Assembly (NCBI GenBank): GCA_020847045.1
Contig: JADLCT010000066.1
Span: 1 to 64,000, forward strand
Direction of reading: 5' to 3'
DNA length: 64,000 bases
Source: Bryobacterales bacterium
Lineage (GTDB): Bacteria; Acidobacteriota; Terriglobia; Bryobacterales; Bryobacteraceae
Made by a program: the position numbers and the translations under genes. The notes under the pieces were generated by a model. The model did not search any database. It saw only the letters and a program-made list of their open reading frames with translations, and was not told where the DNA came from. This document shows, piece by piece, positions 27,707-36,012 of the stretch. Each line of letters begins with the position of its first letter. Position 1 is the stretch's first letter.

Positions 27707-29002
27707 GTGCCCTCCCATCTGGTTTGTTTCAACGGCAATTGCCGCGCGCAGTATCCCATCACCGAGGTCATCTACAACTGCCCCCGGTGCGGCGGCCTTC
27801 TGGAAGCCTCGGCGCCCGTGGGCCTCGATCCCGAACGCTTGAAGCGCCTCTGGCGCGAACGCCGCATGAGCAACGCCCCGCTCGATCAGTCCGGCGTCTG
27901 GCGTTACCGCGAACTGCTGCCGTTTGAGGATCAGCTCGAACACGCCGTCACGCTGCGCGAAGGCAACACGCCGCTGCTCTCCTCGCCGCGCGCCTCCGCC
28001 TATGGCGGCCTGCGCACGCTGGCCTTCAAACACCAGGGCTTCAATCCCACAGGCTCATTTAAGGACAACGGCATGACCTGCGGAGCGTCGCAGGGCCGCC
28101 GCCTTGGCATGAAGCGCGCCGCCTGCGTCTCCACGGGCAACACCAGCGCCTCCATGGCCGCCTACGCCGCGCAGGCCGGCATGCAGGCCATCATCTTCCT
28201 GCCCCACGGCAATATCAGCTACGGCAAGCTCGCGCAGGCCCTCGAATATGGAGCCCGCACCCTGCAGGTGGAGGCCAACTTTGATCAGATCCTCAAGCTC
28301 GTCCGCGTCCTGGCCGAACAGCTCGGCATCTATCTGCTGAACTCCGTCAACCCGTTCCGCATCGAGGGCCAAAAGACCATCATGGCCGAGATGCTCGATC
28401 AGCGAGACTGGCGCGTGCCCGACTGGGTGGCCGTTCCCGGCGGCAATCTGGGCAACGTGTCCGCCTTTGGCAAGGCGCTGCGGGAACTCCAGTCGGCCGG
28501 CTTCATTGACCGTTTGCCCCGCCTCGCCGTGATCCAGGCGGAAGGCTCGGCGCCGTTCGAGGCGTTCTCCCATGCGCCCGCCGCAGCCTTTCCCACCGTC
28601 GAGCATCCCGAAACGCTCGCCACGGCCATCAAGATCGGCGACCCCGTCTCCTGGCCCAAAGCCTGGCACGAGGTGACGAATTCGGGCGGACTCGTCGAGA
28701 AGGTCACCGAACAGGAGATCGCCGACGCCAAGGCCGTCATCGGCGCCAGCGGCATCGGCTGCGAACCTGCATCGGCCGCCACGCTCGCCGGCATTCGCAA
28801 GCTCACCGCCGCCGGACGCATCCCGCCGGATGCCGACACCGTCGCCATCCTCACCGGCAATGTACTCAAGGACCCCGACTACATCTACCGCTATCACACA
28901 GGGCAGCTCACAGCCCACAGCGGAGCCATCCGGGGAGCCTTCGAAAACGCCCCCATGGTGGTGCCCAACGATCCCGAACGGATCGCCGCACTGCTCGCGT
29001 AA
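27707..29002 (+). CDS. thrC: Threonine synthase (first copy)
   Basis: PLP enzyme that converts O-phosphohomoserine to threonine. The 431 residues begin with a zinc-ribbon-like segment (CFNGNCRAQYP and CPRCGG). The PLP lysine lies in NPTGSFKDNGMT, the substrate and phosphate loops in STGNTSASMAAYAA and AVPGGNLGNVSAFG, and the tail has TGNVLKDPDYI. The GTG at 27707 is preferred to the ATG at 27683 because TATAAT lies between them. The convergent neighbour 9 bp downstream is a second threonine synthase-like gene; this one has the more typical ThrC features, but which copy is primary is not certain. Confidence 0.85.
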   Translation: MPSHLVCFNGNCRAQYPITEVIYNCPRCGGLLEASAPVGLDPERLKRLWRERRMSNAPLDQSGVWRYRELLPFEDQLEHAVTLREGNTPLLSSPRASAYGGLRTLAFKHQGFNPTGSFKDNGMTCGASQGRRLGMKRAACVSTGNTSASMAAYAAQAGMQAIIFLPHGNISYGKLAQALEYGARTLQVEANFDQILKLVRVLAEQLGIYLLNSVNPFRIEGQKTIMAEMLDQRDWRVPDWVAVPGGNLGNVSAFGKALRELQSAGFIDRLPRLAVIQAEGSAPFEAFSHAPAAAFPTVEHPETLATAIKIGDPVSWPKAWHEVTNSGGLVEKVTEQEIADAKAVIGASGIGCEPASAATLAGIRKLTAAGRIPPDADTVAILTGNVLKDPDYIYRYHTGQLTAHSGAIRGAFENAPMVVPNDPERIAALLA

Positions 29003-29011
29003 CGCCGTCCT

Positions 29012-30238
29012 CTACCTCGGCGTGATCAAACCGCCCAGCTTATCGGCATCGCCTCCGGGCACGCGCGGGTAACGCGTCGAATAGGCTTCCAGGTATTTCA
29101 ACCCCGACCCCGTGTTGTAAACGGCAATGCGGTCGTCTGGCTTCAGAAAACCGTTCGCCAGCAAGTTCTTCAGTGCCGCGAAACAGGCCGCTCCTTCAGG
29201 AGCCACAAACATGCCTTCCAGCGATGCCAGTTCCAAGCCGGCGTCGAGCATCTCCTCGTCGCTCACCGCCACGGCCGTTCCGCCGCTGTCGCGCACGGCC
29301 TGCAGAACAAGAAAATCCCCCAGCGGCTTCGGCACGCGCAGCCCGCTGGCCACCGTGTAGGCGTTCTGCCAGAACTCGCTCCGCTCAGCGCCCTGCTCGA
29401 ACGCCCGCACCACGGGCTGGCAACCGGCCACCTGCACGCAAATCATCTTCGGACGCTTCGACGTGATCCAGCCCAACTGCTCCATCTCATCGAACGCCTT
29501 CCACATGCCGATCATCCCCACGCCGCCGCCGGTCGGATAGAACACGGCGTCGGGCAACTCCCAGCGGAACTGCTCGGCCAGTTCATACCCCATCGTCTTC
29601 TTCCCCTCGATGCGGTACGGCTCCTTCAGCGTTGAGACGTCGAACCATCCCTCGGCCGCCTTGCGTTCGCCGGCAATGCGCCCGCAGTCGCTGATCAGGC
29701 CGTCCACCAGAGTCACGTGCGCGCCCATCGCCTTGCACTCGATGTAGTTCGACTGCGGCACGTCGCGCGGCATGAAGATGTGCGCCTCAATGCCCGCCGC
29801 CGCCGCATAGGCCGCCGTCGCGCTGGCCGCGTTGCCCGCCGAAGGCACGGCCACCTTCTTCACGCCCAGTTCCACGCACATCGAGATGGCGCAACTCATT
29901 CCACGGGCCTTGAACGATCCCGTCGGATTCATGCCCTCGTCCTTCACCCAGAGGTTCTTCGCCCCGATCTTCGCCCCCAAACGGTCCGCGCGCACCAGCG
30001 GCGTGAACCCTTCGCCCAAACTCACCACGCTTTCCGGCCGCCCCACGGGCAGCACCGGAGCATACCGCCACATCGATGACGGCGACCCCGCCAGCCACTC
30101 GCGGCTCCAATTCTCGCGCGCCTTCTCCAGGTCGTAGCGAACCAGCAGAGGCCCTCCGCACGAACACAGGTTGTGCGCCTCGCCGGCTTCGTGGCGCTTC
30201 TTGCAGAGGCTGCATTCCAGATGGGAAAGAGTGGTCAT
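29012..30238 (-). CDS. Threonine synthase-like PLP enzyme (second copy)
   Basis: 408 residues with an N-terminal zinc ribbon (HLECSLCKKRHEAGE, NLCSCGGPL). The PLP lysine lies in NPTGSFKARGMSCA, and other conserved segments are PSAGNAASATAAYAAAAG, YPTGGGVGMIGMWKAF and a C-terminal YNTGSGLKYLE. This is the threonine synthase / cystathionine-beta-synthase-like fold, most like the short ThrC type. The ATG at 30238 has AGGAG 8 nt upstream; the ATG at 30256 lies upstream of that ribosome site and is not used. It could be a second threonine synthase or a threonine/serine dehydratase-like enzyme. Confidence 0.85.
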   Translation of the reverse strand: MTTLSHLECSLCKKRHEAGEAHNLCSCGGPLLVRYDLEKARENWSREWLAGSPSSMWRYAPVLPVGRPESVVSLGEGFTPLVRADRLGAKIGAKNLWVKDEGMNPTGSFKARGMSCAISMCVELGVKKVAVPSAGNAASATAAYAAAAGIEAHIFMPRDVPQSNYIECKAMGAHVTLVDGLISDCGRIAGERKAAEGWFDVSTLKEPYRIEGKKTMGYELAEQFRWELPDAVFYPTGGGVGMIGMWKAFDEMEQLGWITSKRPKMICVQVAGCQPVVRAFEQGAERSEFWQNAYTVASGLRVPKPLGDFLVLQAVRDSGGTAVAVSDEEMLDAGLELASLEGMFVAPEGAACFAALKNLLANGFLKPDDRIAVYNTGSGLKYLEAYSTRYPRVPGGDADKLGGLITPR

Positions 30239-30250
30239 GGGCGAAGCTCC

Positions 30251-30257
30251 TATCATA
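30251..30257. promoter_or_regulatory. Candidate shared -10 between threonine synthase copy and lytic transglycosylase
   Basis: TATCAT (30251-30256, plus) and TATGAT (30257-30252, minus) are overlapping -10-like hexamers in the 60-bp spacer between the divergent starts at 30238 and 30299. The overlap makes the element close to symmetric. Confidence 0.4.
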
Positions 30258-30298
30258 TCGGTTGCACGCTTCCCGCCCCGTGTGCGTCACTCAAAGTA

Positions 30299-30967
30299 GT
30301 GCGGTATCTGCTTACACTCGCCCTGTGCCTACCGGCCGCCGCCGGCGAGATCGTCATCCTGAACACCGGCGCGCAACTTGCCGCCGAGCGCGTCGAACGA
30401 GCCCAGGGCATCGTCCGCCTGCACACGGCCACGGGACTGATTGAGCTTCCCGAAGCCACCGTCTCGGAATGCCTGCGCGACGACCGCCCCTCACCCACAA
30501 CGGCGCCCGCACGGCATCCAGCGACGCTTCCCGCGGCGCCCGCGGCCACTGCCGCCATGCCTCCGCCCGACCCTCGGGCGCTCATTAACGACGCGGCCGA
30601 GCGCTACGGCTTACCGCCTGCGCTTTTGCATAGCGTCGCCCGCGCCGAGTCGGACTACTCGCCCACCGCCGTCTCTCACAAGGGCGCCATCGGCGTCATG
30701 CAGTTGATGCCATCCACCGCCGCCCAGTTAAACGCCGACCCGCGCGACCCGGCCCAAAACATCGACGCCGGCGCGCGCCACCTGCGGGACCTGCTGCTCC
30801 AATACAACGGTTCCACCTTCAAAGCGCTGGCGGCGTATAACGCCGGCCAGGGCGCGGTGCAACGCTACGGCGGCATCCCGCCCTACGCGGAAACGCGCAC
30901 CTACGTGGAACGCGTGGTGGGCGGCTATTATCGTCTTTCGGGCGAAACTCCAGCGAAACATGACTGA
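30299..30967 (+). CDS. Secreted lytic transglycosylase (SLT, GH23-like)
   Basis: Cleaves peptidoglycan glycan strands in the periplasm. The 222-residue product has a signal peptide (VRYLLTLALCLPAAAG), a short N-terminal region that may be a small beta domain, a Pro/Ala linker, and a C-terminal SLT domain: catalytic Glu in HSVARAESDYSPTAVS, then KGAIGVMQLMPSTAAQLNA, then ALAAYNAGQGAVQRYGGIPP. The GTG at 30299 is chosen to place the signal peptide at the N-terminus; the longer open frame reads antisense into the divergent gene. It ends 7 bp from the convergent phosphatase gene. Confidence 0.85.
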   Translation: MRYLLTLALCLPAAAGEIVILNTGAQLAAERVERAQGIVRLHTATGLIELPEATVSECLRDDRPSPTTAPARHPATLPAAPAATAAMPPPDPRALINDAAERYGLPPALLHSVARAESDYSPTAVSHKGAIGVMQLMPSTAAQLNADPRDPAQNIDAGARHLRDLLLQYNGSTFKALAAYNAGQGAVQRYGGIPPYAETRTYVERVVGGYYRLSGETPAKHD

Positions 30968-30974
30968 CGGCCGC

Positions 30975-31796
30975 TCACTTCGTCCGCAGCCAGCTCTCCT
31001 TTTTCCACAACTGTTCCAGCGGCGTCGCCGGACGTTCAGGCTCCAACAGCGCAGCCTCCCATGATCCGTACCCCGGATTCGGCAGCATGATCCACTGCCT
31101 TCCCCACCGCTCCCCGTTCGCATTCGACATCTCTCGACGTTTTTCGACACTTGTCCGCACGCCCGGCATGAAGTCGCCGAAATCGTCGCCCACCAGCAGC
31201 AGCACGCGGTAGCGGTCCGCCACGGCCTTCCGCCGGGTGGACTTCTCGCTCTGCCAGTCCGGCTGCTCGCCCTTCAGCAGCACCGTGTCCGAACCGCCAG
31301 CCAGGGGGAACCCCAGCCGTTGCAGATTCCGCCTCGTGTCCGCCTCACTGCCGGCCTCGCGGTTGGAGAGATAAAAGACCGTCACCTTCTTTGCCGCGGC
31401 ATACCGGCAGAAATCCGCCGCACCGGGAATCTCCGCCGCCGCCGCCTCGCGCACCCACTCGTTCCAGCCATCCACAGTAAAACCGCTCCGGGCCAGAACC
31501 TGCCGCGCCTGCGCCGCCGAATTGTCCAGCACCGTCTCGTCGATGTCCAGGATGATCGCCGGAGGCAACTTTCGATAGGAGCCGCTCTGCTCCAACGCCG
31601 CCGTCCACTTCCTGTCCTTCAGCGCCGCATCCAACGACATCCGTGCGTTCCGGTAGGCCTGCACGGCCAACGCCCGCCACTCCACCGAGACCTGCACCCA
31701 CAACGTGGGCACAAGCTTTTCGTGCGTATCGGGAATCGTCTGCGCGAAGGCTGCGACGCACCACAGCGCCGCTGGAAGCACGGGGATCAGCTTCAT
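30975..31796 (-). CDS. Secreted HAD acid phosphatase (class C, lipoprotein e(P4)-like)
   Basis: 273 residues with a cleavable signal (LPAALWCVAAFAQ) and no lipobox Cys. The HAD core has DIDETVLDN, SNREAGSE (motif II) and GDDFGDF (motif IV), the pattern of class C non-specific acid phosphatases / 5'-nucleotidases of the e(P4) family. It would release phosphate from nucleotides or other phosphomonoesters in the periplasm or outside the cell. Confidence 0.88.
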   Translation of the reverse strand: MKLIPVLPAALWCVAAFAQTIPDTHEKLVPTLWVQVSVEWRALAVQAYRNARMSLDAALKDRKWTAALEQSGSYRKLPPAIILDIDETVLDNSAAQARQVLARSGFTVDGWNEWVREAAAAEIPGAADFCRYAAAKKVTVFYLSNREAGSEADTRRNLQRLGFPLAGGSDTVLLKGEQPDWQSEKSTRRKAVADRYRVLLLVGDDFGDFMPGVRTSVEKRREMSNANGERWGRQWIMLPNPGYGSWEAALLEPERPATPLEQLWKKESWLRTK

Positions 31797-31901
31797 GAGT
31801 TCCAGCCTACCAGCCGGATGCCGCAGCCCGCGCCCTGAATCGGGAAAAGGGACGCAGGTTGCCCCGCGTCCCCGTCCTGGTCCTCCGAATCCTCGACTGG
31901 A

Positions 31902-32099
31902 TCAACCCTGGGTCGACGCCTGGGTCATCACGCTCGAAATTTTCGAGAAGATCGTGCTGATGCTCGCAGCGACGGACGGCATGATCGCACCAGCGGCGAC
32001 GGCCACGAAACCGGCCATCAACGCATATTCGATGAGATCCTGGCCGCGATTGTCCTTCCAAATCTTCATTCTCAGCGCGAGATTCACGAGCTTGTTCAT
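31902..32099 (-). CDS. Flp/Tad-type pilin (tandem copy)
   Basis: 65 residues: a basic leader (MNKLVNLALRMKIWKDNR), the processing motif G|QDLIEY, then a hydrophobic helix (ALMAGFVAVAAGAIMP) and a Ser/Thr-rich tail. From RGQDL onward it is identical to the neighbouring copy at 32254; only the leader differs. A GAGAGGAA ribosome site precedes the ATG at 32099. A hairpin with arms CTCCGC/GCGGAG (32125-32130 and 32135-32140) lies just upstream of that site and may influence translation. Confidence 0.9.
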   Translation of the reverse strand: MNKLVNLALRMKIWKDNRGQDLIEYALMAGFVAVAAGAIMPSVAASISTIFSKISSVMTQASTQG

Positions 32100-32201
32100 A
32101 TTGGAAATTCCTCTCTCCGAAGCACTCCGCCCCTGCGGAGCACTAGTTATTGACCAATATCACCCCACTGCGAACCCACAGCAAGCTCGCACGAAAGGCG
32201 A

Positions 32202-32233
32202 GAGGGGGTGCAGGATCAAGCCCACACCCCCTC
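32202..32233 (-). terminator. Terminator-like hairpin after the upstream pilin copy
   Basis: Arms GAGGGGGTG (32202-32210) and CACCCCCTC (32225-32233) form a 9-bp stem with a 14-nt loop, about 20 bp after the stop of the pilin at 32254-32451. On the minus strand it is followed by a weakly T-rich tail (TCGCCTTT). Confidence 0.55.
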
Positions 32234-32253
32234 CGTTTGTTGAGCTGGCCTTC

Positions 32254-32451
32254 TTAGCCCTGGGTCGAAGCCTGGGTCATCACGCTCGAAATCTTCGAGA
32301 AGATCGTGCTGATGCTCGCGGCGACGGACGGCATGATCGCGCCAGCGGCGACGGCCACGAAGCCGGCCATCAAAGCGTATTCAATGAGGTCCTGACCACG
32401 GGTGTCTTTCCAGATCCGCAGCTTCCAAACCAGGTTGGCAAAGTTTTTCAT
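32254..32451 (-). CDS. Flp/Tad-type pilin (tandem copy)
   Basis: 65 residues beginning MKNFANLVWKLRIWKDTR, then G|QDLIEYALMAGFVA and the same mature sequence as its neighbour. The ATG at 32451 is chosen by comparison with the other copy; the frame is open further upstream but that part is not pilin-like. GGAGAGGAG lies upstream. TACTTT about 50 nt upstream could be its -10. No Tad secretion genes are nearby, so assembly must use machinery encoded elsewhere. Confidence 0.9.
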   Translation of the reverse strand: MKNFANLVWKLRIWKDTRGQDLIEYALMAGFVAVAAGAIMPSVAASISTIFSKISSVMTQASTQG

Positions 32452-32590
32452 GACTCTTTTTCTCCTCTCCCTGCAAAGGGGCTTGTGTCTTGCTGAGTCA
32501 AAAGTACCATCCGTGGGGTTCACCACAAATCAGGAAGAACTCTTAGTCTCTTAGGCAATTCCAACCGAAGGGATACCCTGCCGTCGCCCG

Positions 32591-32617
32591 CCTTGGAGTA
32601 GCCCTGTGGCTCCAAGG
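32591..32617 (-). terminator. Hairpin after the glycosyltransferase cluster
   Basis: CCTTGGAG (32591-32598) and CTCCAAGG (32610-32617) are perfect 8-bp arms around an 11-nt loop, 11 bp after the last stop codon of the minus-strand cluster. There is no U-run, so termination may be factor-assisted. Confidence 0.45.
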
Positions 32618-32628
32618 GCCTTACGCCC

Positions 32629-33897
32629 TCACTTTGTCCCCGGAACAAAACAATACGCCTCGCCGCCCGCCTCCGCATTCAACTCAATCTCTTCCCGCCG
32701 CCGCCCCTGCATGATCTCCAATGAATAGAAGACGATATCGCTACCGTAAGGAAAGCATCGAACCCGTACTGTCCCGGCCGTCCGGCGGCTGTAGGCGAGC
32801 AGTTCTTCGGTGGACCGGGCGCGCTCCTCGTACTGCCCCAGTTTCTTCGTCCAAAGATAAATACAGTTGTGGAGCACCATCGCCGCGCCCACGGCCACCA
32901 GCACACCTCTCCTACCAGTGAGTCGTGGTAGCGCTTTCACAAAGGCCGCCCCCACCACCAGCGCCAACCCGGCACTCGCCCAGTATGTGTGCCGGCTCGG
33001 CACCCTCGGCATATACGTCAGAAACACATAGGGCAGGAAGGTGAGCACAATCCAGATGCCCGCCGTCCACAGCACCCGCCCAAACTCCCGCCGCAACGCC
33101 ACCAACCCGGCCACCAGCGCCAGCAAACCCCAAAACCAGAACAGGCGGCCGGTGCTGATCAACAGTGTGGCCAGAAACGGCGCCGACACGCTGAATGTCC
33201 CGTCGTTGAAATGCAGATGGCTCTGCTTGGCCACGAAAATGGCGTGTGTATAGAGTGCGGCCACAACGCCCATGCCCACCGCCAGCGGCAGCCAGCGGCG
33301 CCAGTTCAGCCTGCCGGCCAGTCCGTAGGCTCCCAACACCAGTCCCACAACCACCGCCGACTCCTTCGACAGCAGCGCCAGACCATAGCTCACCACCGAA
33401 ATCACCAACCACCACGCTCGCGCGCCCCGGCTCCACCGCAGCCCCGCCCAAATCGCCAGGCAGCCAAACAGGAACACCAGCAGCTCCGGCATGGCCGAAA
33501 TCCACACCACCGCCTCCTGATGCCCTTCGTACACGGCGAAAAAGCAGGCCGAAACCGCCGCCACCCAGCCGCCCATCCCGGCTTCCCGGACAAGGGCAAA
33601 CACCAGCAGGCAGTTCAAGAAGTGCACCACCAGGCAGAACGCCGCCGGGGGCGTGGCGACCGGACCGAACCAGTGGTCCAGCACCCAGGTCACCCAGAGC
33701 GCTGTTGCCCGGCACCGGTACAGCGCGTCGGCGAACAGCGTCTTCTGCCCCTCCCACGAGCCATACATCCGGGCCAGTCCGATTTGCAGATAGTCGTCGC
33801 TAATCAGCGGTAGTCGAAAAAATGGCAGGTATGCGAGCAGACACAGCAAAGCCGCCGCCGCCGCAACCCTCCCCCAAGAAGGTTCGGTCATCCCCAT
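32629..33897 (-). CDS. Polytopic membrane protein, GT-C glycosyltransferase-like
   Basis: 422 residues with about ten hydrophobic helices. The loop after the first helix carries acidic residues (PLISDDYLQIGLARMYG) where GT-C enzymes of the dolichyl/undecaprenyl-phosphate-sugar type keep their catalytic Asp/Glu. The C-terminus is a soluble tail. It would transfer a sugar from a lipid-linked donor on the periplasmic side, but the assignment rests on topology. It lies 30 bp after the GT4-RimI gene and is the last gene of the cluster. Start 33897 or the ATG two codons later are equally possible. Confidence 0.6.
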   Translation of the reverse strand: MGMTEPSWGRVAAAAALLCLLAYLPFFRLPLISDDYLQIGLARMYGSWEGQKTLFADALYRCRATALWVTWVLDHWFGPVATPPAAFCLVVHFLNCLLVFALVREAGMGGWVAAVSACFFAVYEGHQEAVVWISAMPELLVFLFGCLAIWAGLRWSRGARAWWLVISVVSYGLALLSKESAVVVGLVLGAYGLAGRLNWRRWLPLAVGMGVVAALYTHAIFVAKQSHLHFNDGTFSVSAPFLATLLISTGRLFWFWGLLALVAGLVALRREFGRVLWTAGIWIVLTFLPYVFLTYMPRVPSRHTYWASAGLALVVGAAFVKALPRLTGRRGVLVAVGAAMVLHNCIYLWTKKLGQYEERARSTEELLAYSRRTAGTVRVRCFPYGSDIVFYSLEIMQGRRREEIELNAEAGGEAYCFVPGTK

Positions 33898-33927
33898 TAC
33901 GATTCATCAACCCTAAGGCTTTGAATA

Positions 33928-36012
33928 TTAGCAGCTTTTTAGAATGAGCGCGTCTTCCTCGGGATCCCGGTAGTACGCCCGCCGCCGCCCCACAGCCTCG
34001 AATCCCATCCCCTCATACAGCTTCCGCGCCGCCCCGTTTGACTCCCGCACTTCCAGAAACCACTCTCCGGGCAGCACCCGCATGGCGTGCTCCAGAAGAC
34101 GCCGCGCCACACCCTGTCGCCGCCACTCCACGGCCACCGCCAGATTCAGCACCTCATGCTCGCCCGCCGCCACCGCGCGAACCGCGATGAAGCCCGCCAC
34201 CTCTCCCGCCACCTCGGCAATCCATGTCGTCTCGCGGGGATACCCCGACAGATCCCACTGCGCCGCCTCCTGCGTGGACGACTGGATGGAGTTCACCGCC
34301 CCGGCGTCACTTTCCTCCAACCCCCGTATGCGAAGCGGACTGCCCGCCAGCCCGCGCCAAAGGTCTCGCTGCCGCATGCCGAGCGGCGCCCATCCGAAGT
34401 GCAACCTCGCATGGGCCATGGCCGCCCTGGCCAGCGCCTGGCGCCGCGCCGGATCCTCCAAAAGCGCCGCTACCGCTCCGGCGAACTCCGCGGCACCGCT
34501 GGCGATCATTACGCTCTCACCGCTGACCAGCCCCAAACCATCCACGCCCGAGGGCGTCGAGACCATGGCCCGCCCCGCCGCCATCGCCTCCAAAGCTTTC
34601 AGGTTCGTGCCGGCCGAAAACAGCGTTGGGACCACCACCAGGTTCGAGGAGCGGTACAGCGGCGCCACATCGGCGACGAATTCATGCAACTCCAGCCCGG
34701 GACCCTCGGGTAGCGCCCCTTGTCCGGTAAACGACTGCCAGTGCGCCTGCGCTTGAGGGCCGGCCACCACCGTCAGACGCACCCCTGGACACTGCTCGCG
34801 CACGCGCGGCCACACCTCGTCCCAGAGAAACCGGAACGCTGCCGCATTGGGAAAATGGCGTAGCGATCCGACGAACAGAACATTCATCCCCGTTGGTTCC
34901 GGCACAAAGGCGAACCGGCGGAGATCAACGCCGTTCGGAATCACGGCGCAACGCCTTCCGGCCAGTTCCTCGTCTTTCTGCGACATCGCCACCACGTGCG
35001 GAAACCGGCTCAGGGCCTGACGTTCGAAACGGCGCCAGCGCCACCAGTTCCACCACGCGCCCGGCCCAGGCGTCCGTTCGCAAATCTGCCGGTAGAGGTC
35101 GAAGGTGATGTCGTGCTCCACCAGCACGTCCCCGCGATAACCGGCCAACTGCGTGAACTCCACCTGCACGGGCGAGCCGGGGTGCTCGCGCCGGAATCGC
35201 TCCAACGCTCGATCCATCGCGGGCGACCTGTACTCCCTCGTTTCGGCCGGAGCGATTGTCGTCCAACGCGGTTCGTGATATTGGGGCTTGCGCACATAGG
35301 TGACCCGCCGGCAAAACTCCTCCAACGGTCCCTCCATCGGCGTCTCGCCGGGCTCCAGAAAGCTGAACAGGTGGATATCGAACTCCACGGCGGCCTCGCG
35401 TAGCAGATGAAACATGCGCACCGCCCCACCATGCGTAAGGGGCCACGGCGTGAAAGGAGTCAGCACGGCAACGGTGGCCCGCGCGCGCGCGGCCGGGCGT
35501 CCCTTGACCACCACCACCTCATCCGGCGCATGCGTCTTCCGGTGCGGCAGCGGCCACCACGCCGGACGCGCCCGCGCGGCGTCCAGCGGAACGCCCGCCA
35601 GGAACAGCCACGCCGTCAAAACGTCCCACACGCGCAAGTGCAGCCGCTCCATCCGCACATTGAACGCCAGCACGCGCCCCGGCGCCAGCAAGAATGCCGC
35701 CTGCCGCAACGCCTCACCCTGCTCCCCCGCCCCAAACATCACGGCCACCATGCCCAACCGTTTCCCCGGCAACTTCGAGCGGATGCGCAACGCCAGTTCC
35801 ACAGCCGTCCCGCGGCCCACCTGCAGAGCACACTGGCCCTCCACCGCCTTCGCCGATACCACCACATGCCTGTATTGCGGAAGCAACGATTCCACCTCGG
35901 CCTGCATCCGCGCGCACAGCTCCTCCGGCCCGCTCCACAGGGTTACCACAACCGGATCCGGGTCATAGCCGAGCGCCGCCAGCACGCGCCGCTTCCACCG
36001 CTTCCACATCAC
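33928..36012 (-). CDS. Glycosyltransferase family 4 fused to a RimI-like GNAT acetyltransferase
   Basis: 694 residues in three parts. Residues 1-160: a domain I cannot name. About 175-545: a GT-B glycosyltransferase of the GT4 type (THGGAVRMFHLLREA, VVAMSQKDEELAG, VIPNGVDLRRF, VLFVGSLRHFPNAAAFRF, and the donor-site TNLKALEAMAAGRAMVSTPSG). About 555-694: a GNAT domain with the acetyl-CoA loop (EWRRQGVARRLLEHAM) and the RimI signature (EVRESNGAARKLYEGMGF, then YYRDPEEDALIL). RimI acetylates the N-terminal alanine of ribosomal protein S18 in known bacteria; joining it to a sugar transferase is unexpected. The ATG overlaps the stop of the MFS gene by 4 nt. Confidence 0.88.
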   Translation of the reverse strand: MMWKRWKRRVLAALGYDPDPVVVTLWSGPEELCARMQAEVESLLPQYRHVVVSAKAVEGQCALQVGRGTAVELALRIRSKLPGKRLGMVAVMFGAGEQGEALRQAAFLLAPGRVLAFNVRMERLHLRVWDVLTAWLFLAGVPLDAARARPAWWPLPHRKTHAPDEVVVVKGRPAARARATVAVLTPFTPWPLTHGGAVRMFHLLREAAVEFDIHLFSFLEPGETPMEGPLEEFCRRVTYVRKPQYHEPRWTTIAPAETREYRSPAMDRALERFRREHPGSPVQVEFTQLAGYRGDVLVEHDITFDLYRQICERTPGPGAWWNWWRWRRFERQALSRFPHVVAMSQKDEELAGRRCAVIPNGVDLRRFAFVPEPTGMNVLFVGSLRHFPNAAAFRFLWDEVWPRVREQCPGVRLTVVAGPQAQAHWQSFTGQGALPEGPGLELHEFVADVAPLYRSSNLVVVPTLFSAGTNLKALEAMAAGRAMVSTPSGVDGLGLVSGESVMIASGAAEFAGAVAALLEDPARRQALARAAMAHARLHFGWAPLGMRQRDLWRGLAGSPLRIRGLEESDAGAVNSIQSSTQEAAQWDLSGYPRETTWIAEVAGEVAGFIAVRAVAAGEHEVLNLAVAVEWRRQGVARRLLEHAMRVLPGEWFLEVRESNGAARKLYEGMGFEAVGRRRAYYRDPEEDALILKSC

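Larger units (their letters stand above)
31902..32451 (-). repeat. Tandem duplication of a pilin gene
   Basis: The two coding regions differ, by eye, at about ten positions over roughly 136 bp, nearly all synonymous, while their leader codons and flanks differ. This points to a duplication with recent conversion or strong selection on the mature pilin. Confidence 0.8.
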
